Assembly: GCA_024803745.1 (NCBI GenBank)
Contig: JANJXV010000024.1
Span: 21,923,927 to 21,987,926 of the forward strand
Source: Megascapheus bottae
Taxonomy: Eukaryota; Chordata; Mammalia; Rodentia; Geomyidae
Direction: 5' to 3'
DNA length: 64,000 nt
The position numbers and the translations under genes are program-made. The notes beneath the pieces were generated by a model. That model saw only the letters and a list, made by a program, of their open reading frames with translations, did not search any database and had not been told where the DNA came from. Positions 1 to 11,014 of the stretch are shown here, piece by piece (positions within the stretch are counted from its first letter, which is position 1; each line of letters starts with the position of its first letter).

Positions 1-383
1 AGATAAATAAAGGGAGCACTGGCACAGGAGTGGAGAATCATGATCCTCACACACCCACGGGTATGTATCACAAAGGCATCACGAATCTAGTGCTCTGGGG
101 TCCATGTCATCCGTGTCGGGGGGCTGTGATGCAGCTTCATGGAATGGCCCACATCTCCCAGAGAAGGTAGGGAGGAAGGAGCAGCTTCCTCAGAGGACAG
201 GACCAGCGGCTCAGGCCTGCCCATCTGCGCCTCGTGCTGCCCTGACTTCCTCAGCACAGGTTGCTCCCCATGTCGGTCTGAGGCTGGGGTGAGTGAGCAA
301 GTTGGGCTCCCTAAGTGCCCACACAGGGAGGGCATGGGAAGTGATGCAACCTCAGCCACAGAAGCCTCAGAATGGGACATGCC

Positions 384-393
384 TGATGTCACT
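384..393 (+). promoter_or_regulatory. TRBV promoter decamer (CRE-like), copy A TRBV13
   Basis: TGATGTCACT is the reverse complement of the conserved V-beta promoter decamer AGTGACATCA, a CREB/ATF-type site. It lies about 134 bp upstream of the leader ATG at 518, the usual distance. The same site is conserved in copy B at 11005-11014. Confidence 0.7.
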
Positions 394-517
394 TCCAAGT
401 CCTCCACACTGTCAGAAAGGAGGGTCAAGAGAAGCAGCCACACCTCCCTCTCTCTCTCTCCCTGTGCCCCCCCTCCTGCCAGCCCTCTTTACTCAGACCT
501 GTGCCCTCAGGAGGGAG

Positions 518-980
518 ATGATTCCTGGGCCTGCTCTCCTCCACTCTGCCCGAGGCCCCAGGCTCCTCTGCAGCATTTCCCTGTGTCTCTTGGCAGCAGG
601 TGAGTCAGGAGCACAGGTGGGGCAGAGCTGGGTAGCTGGCATCTGATGCCCACCTGACCTGGATTTCCCTGCTGTCTCCTCCTGCCAGGTGCGCTGCAGG
701 CTGGGGTCCTCCAGTCTCCCCGACACCTGATCAAAGCAAAGGGAGGAAAGGCCACTCTGGAATGCGTTCCCCACTCTGGACACGACACTGTGTTCTGGTA
801 CCAGCAGGCTGTGGGGCAGAGTCCCCAGTTCCTCATTTCGTATTATCGAGGAACAGAGAGAGAGAAAGGAAGCATTCCTGTCCGGTTCTCAGCTCGGCAG
901 TCCAGTGACTACCACTCTACGCTGGTAGAGCGCCTTGGAACTGGGGGACTCGGCGGTGTATCTGTGTGCCAGCAGCTTGG
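518..980 (+). pseudogene. TRBV13: TRBV13-like V segment, copy A, frameshifted
   Basis: The leader exon is 518-599 (donor GTGAGT at 600) and the V exon is 689-980 after a CTCCTGCCAG acceptor. The leader is long (27 codons plus one base), as in human TRBV13, and the usual internal Met is replaced by an Ala-Arg-Gly context, so ATG 518 is the start. The V exon begins LQAGVLQSPRHLIKAKGG and has Cys23 and Trp41 (VFWYQQ). At about 925-928 two bases are missing relative to copy B (292 versus 294 bp), which throws FR3 and Cys104 out of frame. The TGTGCCAGCAGC end and the RSS survive, so it could still rearrange but normally could not encode a chain. It differs from copy B by few other bases, so the lesion is recent. 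Confidence 0.9.
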
Positions 981-1019
981 CACAGCCCTGAACACGGACT
1001 GGCTTTCTCTACCCAAACT
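981..1019 (+). other. 23-RSS of TRBV13-like copy A
   Basis: The heptamer is CACAGCC, followed by 23 bases and the nonamer ACCCAAACT. It abuts the end of the V exon and is identical to the copy B RSS at 11605-11643. Confidence 0.88.
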
Positions 1020-2021
1020 TCCTGCCCCAGCTGATGATGTAACTGAGGGGGAGAGGGGAGCTGATGCCAGGCACAGCAAACCCCAGGAGGCCTCTTGGGC
1101 TTTAGCCACCCCTTCTCAGTCTGCTCCTCTCAGAGAGCTTCTGAGTGTTTCCTGTCTTAAATATCTGGACAGCCTCTCCTTCTGTGATCGCAGTGGCAGG
1201 GCCTCTCATCTGTGCTAGGTTACATCTTGGATATTTTAATGCACACATGAGCAGTAGTGTATCCTCTTCAAATGTGAGATCTCAAGGCTTCAGTTCATAG
1301 ATAGACAGCTGCAGCTCAGAGACTCTCCTAATGGTTCGTAGGTAACACTATGGGCAGTAGGACGCGCATGCACCCTGCACATCACTCCCTGATGTTCTCT
1401 TGACGTTCTGCACTGCACAAGCAGCTTAAGAGCAGTGGCAGGTCACAGTACCGGTTCCAGTTTCTAGGACAGAGTGTCTGCCTTCCACTTCCATTTCAGA
1501 GATAACGTGTTCAGAAAACTCTTAACTCATAAGTTCAAGATGACATATGTTTTCCACAGAATAAAAATAGTGATTCAGAATTGAATTGAAAATAAATAAC
1601 AAATAGATATTCGTCGGTGATATTTAAGTATTCCAACAAGTTCGTGTACCTAAGCCAGACATAATTTATTAATCACACCTTAATAGATTAACGATTGGAA
1701 ATTTATTATAGTGGTAATAAAATATGACCAGAGAAATGGATATCCTTCCTAAAACTGTGAAAAAAATAATTGTAAAGGTGTACCTAGAAAAAAATAAAAC
1801 TGCCTCTATGACGAGCTGTGATGTTTGAATATACACTAAAATTGCTCTTATATATGCCATCCACCGGTACAGACCTTAGAGAAACAGTTGGTATTACAGA
1901 GAGGGGGCGTGGCAAGCATACTGCAGCTTGAACATTGGATGGGGAGGGTGAAGCACTGAGAAGCCCTCTGCTCCTATTCCAAAGAGGCCTAGAAGACACA
2001 GGAGTGTGCCCTGCTCCCAAC
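1020..2021. other. Intergenic, TRBV13 to TRBV10 (copy A)
   Basis: I see no gene here. The first 640 bases align with copy B after 11644. The stretch about 1660-1720 is where copy B carries roughly 1 kb of additional sequence. Long antisense open frames that overlap the next gene are shadows. Confidence 0.6.
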
Positions 2022-2460
2022 ATGGACACCCAGCTCGTCCACATGGCCTTCTGTCTCCTGTGTGCAGGTGAGTGATGAGTAGAGTTGGACTCCCCACCCA
2101 CACCCAGGGAGACCCACTTCTCCTTGAGGGCCCTCTGCAGGCTTGGCTCACTCTCTCTATTACAGGACACATGGAGGCTGCCATCACCCAAAATCCAAGT
2201 CACAAGCTCGCAGAGACAGGACGACAGGTGACCTTGACTTGCCACCAGACTGACAACCATGACTACATGTACTGGTATCGACAATACCCTGGGCAAGGAC
2301 TGAGGCTTCTGCATTATTCCTACAGTAAGAATAGCATTGCAAAAGGAGAGGTCCCTGACGGGTACAGCGTCTCCAGAACAGACACGGAGGACTTCCCCCT
2401 CACTGTGTACTCGGCCACCCCCTCCCACACAGCTGTGTACTTCTGTGCCAGCAGTTTCTC
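2022..2460 (+). CDS. TRBV10: TRBV10-like V segment, copy A, intact
   Basis: The gene encodes a T-cell receptor beta variable domain used after V(D)J joining. The leader exon 2022-2067 ([16 protein letters not shown]) ends at donor GTGAGTG, and the V exon is 2166-2460 after TTACAG. The mature domain starts near [14 protein letters not shown] and has Cys23 in LTCHQT, Trp41 in MYWYRQ, the FR3 motif GYSVSR and Cys104 in YFCASS. The [12 protein letters not shown] block and [10 protein letters not shown] are typical of human TRBV10. No stop or frameshift is present. CDR2 (around [11 protein letters not shown]) differs sharply from the copy B paralogue although the flanks are nearly identical. Splice signals and RSS look functional. 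Confidence 0.93.
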
Positions 2461-2499
2461 CACAGCGCTGCAGGGAGGCCTCCTCTCTGCACAGAAAGT
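2461..2499 (+). other. 23-RSS of TRBV10-like copy A
   Basis: The heptamer is CACAGCG, the spacer 23 bases and the nonamer ACAGAAAGT. Confidence 0.88.
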
Positions 2500-2959
2500 G
2501 TGAGGGGAGACGCGGATGACCCTGCTGCCCCTTCAATGGCCCCAGTCTCAACAGCAGTCTGTGCCACCTCATTCCTTCTCAGACACTGTCAGATCAGAGC
2601 AGGAAGGCTTCAAGTTGTAGATGTCCTAGCTGTCACATGCATGCTGCCTGGTGCCGGGTTTCCAGGCCTATACAAGAGAGGGACACTGAATATAGCCTTG
2701 ACTCACAGTGACATTCAGCATTGGCCAAAAGACCCTCATGGTATACAGGGCTGTAGTAGATGGAAGATAAAGGCAGAGATATCAAAGAACCTTAAAAGTT
2801 CCTGGTCATTTAGTCAATTTTCTGCCAGTATGGCAAAATTCCTGAATAATCCCACAGAAGTATTAATTGGCTGATAGCTGTAGGCTTTTCAGTCCTTGTT
2901 CTCTTTAGCTGGGTATCATGGTGGGGATTGCCTAGCACAGCAGAGTTGATGGCTGCATA

Positions 2960-3150
2960 GCAGCCTGGAAGAAGAGAAGGAAGGAGCAAGAAGGAAGGGG
3001 AGCACAGAAAATAAAAACAAGGAGTGGAAGGAAGGAGGAAAGGAAGGAAGAGAGGGGAGAGGAAGGAAGGATAGAAGGAAGAAAGGGAGGAAGGAGTTTT
3101 GAGAAGAATAGGAGGAATGTATGCAGAAGGGAAGGAAGGAGGGAGGAAGA
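2960..3150. repeat. Polypurine (GGAA-rich) tract, copy A
   Basis: About 190 bases of nearly pure purine with GGAA/GGAAG units, ending in (TA)n near 3155-3170. The homologous tract in copy B (about 14640-14748) is fused directly to a truncated TRBV11-like exon. Low-complexity open frames on both strands here are not genes. Confidence 0.85.
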
Positions 3151-3462
3151 CTATGCATATATATATACACAAGAGTGATTAAACGAGCAAAGAGAGAGGG
3201 GGGCAAATGTATGTGCATATTTAGAGCAAAATCCCTGTAAGCCACTTCCTCCAGCTGTGGCCCCAGTTTTCACCTTCTGCAGATGCCTCCCTAGCCCTAG
3301 AGTTCATTCAGATAAGAACTATCAGAACAACAATGCACTAATGAGATTGAACCCCAGTGATCTGAACCCCAAAGTCCTGTTTCTAATCACTGTCTGCACA
3401 GAGGACCAATTGACTGAGTACTGGGCTATCACTTCCTTTTCTTTCATAAAACTTTTTTGTAA

Positions 3463-3660
3463 TTAATAGAAGGGTTACATTATATTCGCCAGATACCAAT
3501 GTGAATACCAGTGTATTCACATACATTGATACCCTTTCTCATGTCTTGGTCCTCATTTCCCTCCCCCGGCCCCTACCCTCATCTTCTTTTCCCAATCACT
3601 TCCTTTTAAAAACATATATATAACAATGTGTTCAGCTGTTTTGCTTCCTGTACTGTAGCT
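3463..3660 (-). mobile_element. L1 3'-end fragment
   Basis: The reverse complement resembles the L1 3' ends at 32941 and 46180: a purine-rich run, then an ATGTAACCCT-like segment and a terminal ATTAATTA tail. It is diverged and sits in the interval deleted from copy B. Confidence 0.65.
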
Positions 3661-3995
3661 TGCCTCATCGAATGAATTGAGCAGAAAATTCTTATCCCTT
3701 AATAATGAAAAGACAGTCCATCAGGATGTGAAGAAATAGAGATGCCAGAAGAGGATAGATTATTGCAGGCAGAAGGAAGAGGTCACTAGCTGATTCTTCC
3801 ATTTAGTTGCTTTGTTACCATCAAATAGAAATACCCAAGGGACAGAAGGTATTTCTGGAAAGGTGGAGGGAGCTCCAGTTCCTAAGACGTTGGACCCCTG
3901 GGTGAAGTTCCACAGGCAATGACTATGTATCCAACCTCTAGGTCTACATTGGCTTGTTGCAGCTGTTGGACAGAAGACAGTGACCTCCTGGAGAC

Positions 3996-4005
3996 AGTGA
4001 CATCA
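3996..4005 (+). promoter_or_regulatory. TRBV promoter decamer of TRBV11-like copy A
   Basis: AGTGACATCA is a direct-orientation match to the V-beta promoter decamer, about 104 bp upstream of the leader ATG at 4100. Confidence 0.75.
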
Positions 4006-4099
4006 CAGGGAGCTGCTGTGTGGGGCCAGGGGAGGCTCCTCCTTGCTGCCATGCATGAAGACTGGGGCCTGAGCAGCCACCTCCTGTGCTGAGCTTGCC

Positions 4100-4539
4100 A
4101 TGGCCACCAACCTGCTCTCCTGTGTGTCCCTCTGTCTCCTGGGGATGGGTGAGTCTTTGCAACCCCATCATGTCCTTGTCACATCTCCCCTGGAATAATC
4201 CTGATTGTTTCCATACCGATTCTTTCTCTTTTCCTCCATAGCACTCACAGAAGCTGGGGTCACTCAGAATCCCAGATACAAGATTACAGAGAAAAGGCAA
4301 GCTGTGACTCTGTGGTGTGACCCAATTTCTGGCCACAATGTCATTTTTTGGTATAGGCAGATCCCGGGGCATGGCCCAGAGCTGCTGTTGTACTTTCAGA
4401 ACAAGGATATTGTGGAGAGCTCCCAATTGCCCAAAGATCGGTTTTCTGCAGAGAGGACTCAAGGTGTGAATTCCACCCTGAAGATTGAGCCTGCACAGCT
4501 GGAGGACTCTGCAGTGTATCTCTGTGCCAGCAGCTTAGC
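4100..4539 (+). CDS. TRBV11: TRBV11-like V segment, copy A, intact
   Basis: The leader exon 4100-4148 (MATNLLSCVSLCLLGM plus a split codon) has donor GTGAGT, and the V exon is 4242-4539 after CTCCATAG. The domain begins LTEAGVTQNPRYKITEKRQ, with Cys23 in LWCDPISGH, Trp41 in IFWYRQ and Cys104 in YLCASS. QLPKDRFSAER and STLKIEPAQLEDSAVY are TRBV11 hallmarks. It is free of lesions, and a CRE-type decamer lies about 100 bp upstream. The copy B counterpart has lost its promoter, leader and first half of the V exon, so this is the only working TRBV11-like gene seen here. Confidence 0.93.
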
Positions 4540-4579
4540 CACAGCAAGGCAGGGACAGTTGCCTGCTGTGCACAAAGCT
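4540..4579 (+). other. 23-RSS of TRBV11-like copy A
   Basis: The heptamer is CACAGCA. The nonamer is near 4570-4579 (GCACAAAGCT), with a spacer of 23-24 bases. The nonamer is a poor match to ACAAAAACC. Confidence 0.75.
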
Positions 4580-4599
4580 CTGTCAAACAAAGAGGCACC

Positions 4600-7012
4600 A
4601 TCAACTGAGTACCTTGGATGGCACTGAAACCTGAGCAATCAGCCATCTCCTCTGCTTCTCCTCTGTGGCTTCCCCAGTGACTTGCTGTGAGCTCCAGTGA
4701 CATCCTTGGAATTAGCTTCCTTGTCCAGCTTCCTCTCTATCTTCCCAGGGGAACTTTCCTCCATTTTTTCTGCAGTGTTTCCTCTACTTTTTTCCTCGGT
4801 TTCTATGAAAACAAGTGAATGATGATAGCATTGTGTTTGTAACGTTGATGGTAATGGTAATTGTAGGTATTTTTGCCAGTGTCTTTGCAACTACAGAGAA
4901 ATACACATCCCACTACCAAGTTAAACAAAATTCTACTTTTACTAGAGAGCTCTAAGCTTTTGCATTGGAACCAGCACAATCTAATCTAGGTTCAGATTTA
5001 GGTCAGAGTGTATTTGGGGAGGAGTACATTGTGGGAAGTGTTTTCCTGGGAACTTTCTGAAGGTATTTGCTCTTTCCCCAGCCCATCCTGACATCTCTTT
5101 TCTCCTTATGCAGCCTGTTTGCGGGTCCAAATATGTCTTGTCATTCATGGATCCTTATCCAATCTACTTGTCTGACAAAAGCCATCGTGGGATGCATGAA
5201 TATGACCTTGACCATCTCTTTATCATGATTGTTAGCTGGTTCTCCCCCAACCTGCTAGGTCACTTCTTACAGTTACCATGTCCTTCTTTCTCTTCCTCCG
5301 TCTTCTCTCTTTTTCTCCCTCTTGTCTTGTCTTCTTTTCTTCTCTTTCCTTTCCTTCCCTTCCCTTCCCTTCCTTTCCCTTCTATTCTCTTGTCTTCCCT
5401 TCTCCTCCCCTCCTTCCCTCTTTTCTCCTCCCTTCCCTTCTCTTTCCACCCCGTCCCTCTACTCCCCTCCTGTCCTCTTTCCTCTCTTCTTTCCTCCTCT
5501 CCTCCCCTCTCCTCATTTCTTTTTTTGTTTCTGTTCTCTCTCTTCCCATTTCCTTTCTACTCCTGGCTCTTCCCTCCTCTCCTCTTCTTTTGTGTAGGTA
5601 TTGAATTCAGGGCCTTATACCTGCCAAGCCTACGATGGTACTCAATATACTGCCAGCTATTTTTTAAAAAATTTATCTTGTGTTAATTCTCATTCCCAGT
5701 TTTTGTATAGTCACAAAGTTTGTATTTTTTACATTATTGTGCCAGACATGATGATGTAGAATTGATTTTTATTATAGCTCTATCTTCCAGACAATATTAT
5801 TTTTGTTTCTGCCCAATATATGAGACAAGTTTAAGACTGATTTGAGCTCTAGCTCACCTGGAACGCTGGTTTATTTAAATTTCTCAATGTAACCATTTAG
5901 TGTATTCTCCCTTTATAGCTTAACCTCATGACCTGTGTGTAAGTCACCTCCTCCAACAAGGTCAGTTGTAGTCATCATAAACTGCCAAAAGCCAGGAGTC
6001 TGGTGTGTTCACACTTCCAGCCCTTTCCTCCCCAGGATTTGAGGCCCTTTATTACTCACTAGATTCTTAGGGCATTACTTAAAATTGTTGATTGATAGTT
6101 GATGGTTTTTAGCTATTTAAATAATGAGACAGAGATTATGTGTCTGTCTCTCTCATCACTGGGATTGACATTAAATAATTATATTTGACATACAATCCTA
6201 TTTTGTTTGTGCTGGGATTCAAGCCCACCACCCTGCCCAGGCTGCATGAGTGCTTTGTGATTGAGAGAAAAACCCAGTCTTCCTGGATTGCAATGTTGGT
6301 TTGTTAGCTCACTGCTGTTTAACATAGCGATTCAGAGATATTTCACTTCCATTACCACCACAACATGAAGATAAGAACAGTGAAAAGAATAAGAAGCTAA
6401 TTGGCATGTCTCCATGGTTTGGGCATGTGTTACTTTGTTGGATTCACTTCAAGACAGAGTGCATCACGTCGGTGGTGGCATTGGGCACGAATCAAGGTGG
6501 AGGGGAGCTGACAGTAAGAGCAGGGGCTGCGGGAGAAGGCTCAGAACAGACACAGAAGCCCTGAATCCAGCCTTCTGGACCTACACTGAAGTGGAAGTGG
6601 TTGGATTTTAAGAGTACTTGATATCAGAATGATATCAATTTTTGGGAAAACTATTTGTTCCACATTCTCCATTTTGGAGGAACTCTGTTTCTTGCAACAT
6701 GGTCTATATTAGAAGTAAATAAGTCACTTATTTAGCCTGTTTTCTTCACCTGATTTAGTCTTTGGATCATTTCATTTTCTTCCTGGCTGCTGAGAGAAAA
6801 ATTAGAGTGTGATTTTCTCAACATTCACACAGAAGAATGGTGAGTTCTCTTTCTCATGCACACATCTTGCCTTCATTTTTAGAAGGTAGAAAATGGATTG
6901 AACTTTACTTTACCATAGTGTTAACCAATCCATGTGGTCTCATACATAAGGCCTGTTTTCTTTTTTCCCTAACCATGTTGAAACTGAAATTATGGTATGG
7001 ACATGTTACAAT
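4600..7012. other. Intergenic 3' of TRBV11-like copy A
   Basis: No gene seen. The stretch aligns with copy B 15240-16690 apart from the polypyrimidine block. Diverged ID-type SINE remnants in minus orientation are suggested at about 5595-5655 and 6205-6290 (reverse of a GCTCTACCACTGAGC-like core). Confidence 0.5.
5275..5590. repeat. Polypyrimidine (CT-rich) tract
   Basis: About 315 bases of almost pure C/T, mainly TCCCT and CTTTC units. It is absent from the equivalent place in copy B (about 15730-15750), so it was inserted or expanded in one copy. The apparent Ser/Leu/Phe/Pro-rich frames in all three phases are compositional artefacts. Confidence 0.9.
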
Positions 7013-7343
7013 TGTAAGGTTTGCCGAAAGGAAACTCCACGCAGTTTAAGAGGTGAAGGTTTATTGAGAGACAGAGAAAGAGAGAAAACAGACCTACAGC
7101 CACACAAGATGAAGTCAGGCGGAAGAAAGAGAGCTTATGGCCGGAAGTGAGACATTAAATAGGGGGAGGAGTATGGCCACAGGGGAAGCGGATGTGACAT
7201 CAGAGGAAGAAGAAATACTTCAGAAGGGGGCACCTCCCACTGGGGGACATGCCAGTTGCCAGGGTTACAGTCTGGGCAGGGATTTCCAGGGTGCACAGGA
7301 GAACACCAAGGGAAGGAATCATTTCTCCCAGGCAGACCTAACA
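7013..7343 (-). mobile_element. Solo-LTR-like insertion, absent from copy B
   Basis: A 331-bp block begins TGTAAGG and ends CTAACA (TG...CA ends). It is flanked by ACAAT (7008-7012) and ATAAT (7344-7348), a possible 5-bp target duplication with one mismatch. Copy B at about 16670-16700 shows the uninterrupted site. TTTATT near the left end would be AATAAA on the minus strand, suggesting that orientation. No internal retroviral genes are present. Confidence 0.6.
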
Positions 7344-7843
7344 ATAATGAAACCTCTTAAATAAAAAAAATACTTTAAAAGTCACTGTTTCTATATGTGA
7401 TTCTAGTATTTGTCTCTTACTCCTCCTGAATGTTTAGACAAGGCCAGTGCATAAATGGGGAGAGAAATCAGAGATCTCTGAAGGTAGATGGCAGTAGGCC
7501 TTCAGGTTTCTGATGTGGAACACTGGAGAAATAGGAAGATGTCAACGGCCACGGGAGAGGACACAAGTGAGGAGAGGCCCAGACACCACGGTGAGATCGA
7601 GGAAGCCACAGGGTTGGGCTCAGAGTGGGGTCAACCAGACAGACCTCTCTCTGAATGAGCCAGTGCTGAAATCACCTTCAGAGGATCCATGATCTGTGAA
7701 TTCTATGCCTTTTCTTTTCCCTACTTTTTTGACCACAGCTCACAGTGAGTTTTGTTCCTTCTTACTGGCTCATGGTACAGGGGTGCATCTCAGGGCTGCT
7801 TGTATCCCAGGCTTAATTCATGTCACATTACACTTAGGCTCAG

Positions 7844-7853
7844 GGATGTCACT
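7844..7853 (+). promoter_or_regulatory. TRBV promoter decamer-like site, TRBV7-like gene
   Basis: GGATGTCACT matches the reverse decamer TGATGTCACT at 9 of 10 positions, about 112 bp upstream of the leader ATG. Confidence 0.55.
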
Positions 7854-7955
7854 GGAGCAAGTCCCATGGGGCCAGGGACGCCCCTCCCCCCTGCTGCTGA
7901 GCCTTACAAACCCTGTGGTGTGTGACCTCCTCCTCATCCTCACCCTCATCCTGCC

Positions 7956-8035
7956 ATGAGCACCCGGCTCCTCTGCTGGGTGACCCTCTGCCTCCTTGGC
8001 ACTGGTGAGTCACCAAGTAGTGACAAGCACTACTG

Positions 8036-8070
<35 letters not shown>

Positions 8071-8432
8071 GTCTGTGTGTGTGTGTGTGTGTGTCCATGC
8101 AATGATTCGAAAAACAATGTCCTTCTCTATTCAAGGTCATGCCAAGGCTGGAGTCTCCCAGTCTCCCGGACACATTGTCACAAAGAAGGGGCAGAGTGTG
8201 TTGCTCAGGTGTGATCCCATTTCTGGACATGTGGGTCTTTTCTGGTATAGACAGAGCACGGGGCAAGGCCCAGAGTACCTGACTCACTTCCAGTATGAAG
8301 TGGCTGCAGACAAACCTGCAATGCCTAGTGACAGGTTCTCTGTGGAGAGGCCCAATGGCTCCTTCTCAACTCTGAAGATCCAGCCTGCAGAGCAGGGAGA
8401 CTCAGCCCTGTACCTGTGTGCCAGCAGCTCAC
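7956..8432 (+). CDS. TRBV7: TRBV7-like V segment, intact
   Basis: The leader exon 7956-8004 ([16 protein letters not shown] plus a split codon) has donor GTGAGT, and the V exon is 8136-8432 after TATTCAAG. The domain starts [19 protein letters not shown], with Cys23 in LRCDPISGH, Trp41 in LFWYRQ and Cys104 in [28 protein letters not shown] and [19 protein letters not shown] are closest to human TRBV7 members such as 7-9. It lies between the 11-like and second 13-like genes, a place where human TRBV order has no 7. The short leader intron contains a long GT repeat. No lesion is seen and the heptamer is the perfect consensus. Confidence 0.88.
8037..8096. repeat. (GT)n microsatellite in a leader intron
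   Basis: About 56 bases of GT repeat, interrupted by GAGTCT, fill much of the 131-bp TRBV7-like intron and end about 40 bases before the splice acceptor. Confidence 0.95.
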
Positions 8433-8470
8433 CACAGTGTGGCACAGCCCCTCCCTTCTGAGCACAAACC
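8433..8470 (+). other. RSS of TRBV7-like gene
   Basis: The heptamer is CACAGTG (perfect consensus). The nonamer GCACAAACC at 8462-8470 leaves a spacer of 22 bases, or 23 if the nonamer is read one base later. Confidence 0.85.
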
Positions 8471-8639
8471 ACAGGGCCCCATCATCCTTCCCACAGGCCC
8501 CAAACACTGGAACTTCTCTGGCCTTTTCCTCACCAAAGGGAATCAATGATCTCGACCCAAAGGGTTCCCTTCTTACAGCAGGAGGCCAGGAAATCACCAC
8601 TGAATTAACACAGCATGGAATCCGGGATTGGAAAAACTC

Positions 8640-10620
8640 AACTTAAGCTCTCTGACATTACATTTATAGTCAAGATTCAACAGCTGGTATCAAACTCAAA
8701 AGCTTAATCGAAAAGACAGTAACAAGTAAATATTCACCCATGAGATTATAAAGTTTCATACATTTATAACAAACTCCTGACCTGAGTGTCACTATGTCAC
8801 ACATATACCAATTAAAGAGTGGGCCAGCCAGAACAAAGTACCACCAAGATAATTGATAGCTATCAGTCATTAAAAAAATCAAGCTTGTATGTAAAAATTA
8901 CCATCAATAACAATATTAAAATATTAAAAATAATATTAACCTATATTCACATTTCAAATTTCCTTGGACAATACCACTCATTAGTTAATACTGTTCATTT
9001 TTTACCATTCCATGTTTGCAACACAAAATTAATTTTTTGATTTTATAAAATAGAAATCAATGTGTTCAAAAGGAGTTCCTCAAACATCCACCCCGGTTTC
9101 ACCTTCAGTGTAGGTTTCTATGAGTTTTCCAAAGTACACGTGTCAGTTTATACTCAGCAGACTTTCAATTCATTCTCTCTTATCTTTTCAATAACTTGAG
9201 TGTTACTCATCCATGTGTACTCTTTTTAATTGTATATATTTACACAATACTTATGAATTCTCTTGAAGAATTACTAAATAATTTTGATTAACATAATATT
9301 TGTACAAATGTATGGGTGTTGTAAATAACTATTTGTAATTCATTATTTTGAAACAACACAAGTTCTTACAAACATGTTAATCCACTACAACTTCTTTTAG
9401 TTTGCAATCCATGTTTTGACAGGAGCTTAAGTAAGTGCTACTTTAAACTGACCATGCTTTCTTATAGTTTCTTGTAAATTAGTTGAATTTCCACTAAAAC
9501 AACAAAGGCCTGAGGTACAATTGTCAAATCAACAGAATACAATGGAATTTTGAAAGTGGTAACCCGACCCCACATGTCAGACTCATCAAACTAAGAAAGG
9601 AACAAAAAAGGTATGCAAGGAAAAAATACCAAAAAGCAGACAAGAGTGTCACTAGATAAACAATCCTATTTTGTCTGGGTAATGTCAGTGATCTTATTAA
9701 GAGACATGGAAAAAAGCACCTAAGTAGAAGGCCAGGTGACCTTTCCTTAAGGTTTTGGGTTCAATCCACAACACCCCATAAAAATATCAAAACTATTCCA
9801 ATACATCTAGAGGTCTCCTACAAGAAACTCAATCATGTAAGTCAAGAGAAATAGAAGAGTAAACGTAAAGACAGAAAAAAGTACCAAGCTATGAGCATTA
9901 GTATCAAACTAAGTTTCAGGACAGAGCATATGCTCTAGGCATTAAATAATACATTTTATAAAATATAATGAGGATTATATCCATTATGTACACTATATAA
10001 TTTATATGTAAATATATGGGACATATATTCACAATTCAAAGGATTTCTATGAATCAGAGCAAAATGAAGAAATGATTCAACCTAAAAACCAGCAAAATAA
10101 TTTTGAAATGTATCTTCAAAATGGAAGACGCACAGTGGACAGTTTCCTCTTCCCATGACTGCTGGACTTGCTTCTCCAGACATTTTGAGACTCCCTGACT
10201 GATGGAATCCATGGGGCTACCTTCTAGACATTGACATGGCTTAAAGACGATGCTTTCCCGAGGTCCCACCACACTCAGGGAAGCTGGTACCTAATGGCTC
10301 TTGGATTTCCACATTCTTACAACACTATTTGAAGAGAGGAAGGATCTTTTCTTCTCATTTCAGAAAGAAAGCATGTTCCCTGCATCCATGGCTTCCACAG
10401 GAAGAGCTGAGAATGCAGCATGAAATCCTCCAACCTTCAAGGGCTGTGCTGGGTGCTGGCATCCCCTGAGGCCAGCTTCAGGAGGCAGCCAGCTGCTGGT
10501 TCAGACAGTGGAGGCCTGGATGACCACTAGAGGGCAATGTGGGCCCACTGACCAGCTGCTGCCTGACTAGGAGAAGTGTGGGTTCAGAGACTTGGCTTGC
10601 TGGCCCAGGCAGGGATGAAT
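8640..10620. other. Gene-free AT-rich interval
   Basis: About 2 kb with no V-like exon. It is AT-rich and contains a possible ID-type SINE tail near 9720-9785 (GGTTTTGGGTTCAATCCACAACACCCC region). Only short non-coding frames are open. Confidence 0.55.
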
Positions 10621-11004
10621 TTAGATAAATAAAGGGAGCACTAGCACAGGAGTGGAGAATCATGATCCTCACACACCCACGGGTACGAATCACAAAGGCA
10701 TCACGAAGCTAGTGCTCTGGGGTCCATGTCATCCGTGTCGGGGGGCTGTGATGCAGCTTCATGGAATAGCCCACATCTCCCAGAGAAGGTAGAGAGGAAG
10801 GAGCAGCTTCCTCAGAGGACAGGGCCAGCGGCTCAGGCCTGCCCATCTGCGCCTCGTGCTGCCCTGACTTCCTCAGCACAGGTTGCTCCCCATGTCGGTC
10901 TGAGGCTGGGGTGAGTGAGCAAGTTGGGCTCCCTAAGTGCCACACAGGGAGGGCATGGGAAGTGATGCAACCTCAGCCACAGAGGCCTCAGAATGGGACA
11001 TGCC

Positions 11005-11014
11005 TGATGTCACT
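11005..11014 (+). promoter_or_regulatory. TRBV promoter decamer (CRE-like), copy B TRBV13
   Basis: TGATGTCACT, about 126-135 bp upstream of the ATG at 11140, identical to the copy A site. Confidence 0.7.

Larger units (their letters stand above)
1..7440 (+). repeat. Tandem segmental duplication, copy A
   Basis: The first base of the window pairs with about position 10623, and near-identical sequence runs through the TRBV13-like and TRBV10-like genes of both copies. Homology then continues with lower identity through the TRBV11-like region to about 7440 (partner about 16775). Copy A starts before the window. It contains a frameshifted TRBV13, an intact TRBV10 and an intact TRBV11. Compared with copy B it lacks about 1 kb (B 12340-13370) and has an extra polypyrimidine tract (5275-5590) and an LTR-like insertion (7013-7343). 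The pairing was read by eye. Confidence 0.9.

Noticed and set aside
1784..2572. 262-codon open frame on the minus strand
   Set aside because: It is antisense to the TRBV10-like exon and leader, has no recognisable domain, and a similar antisense frame exists in copy B. It is a shadow of the V gene.
5108..5686. 192-codon Ser/Leu/Phe/Pro-rich open frame
   Set aside because: It lies in a polypyrimidine tract open in all three phases and is absent from the duplicate copy. It is compositional, not a gene.
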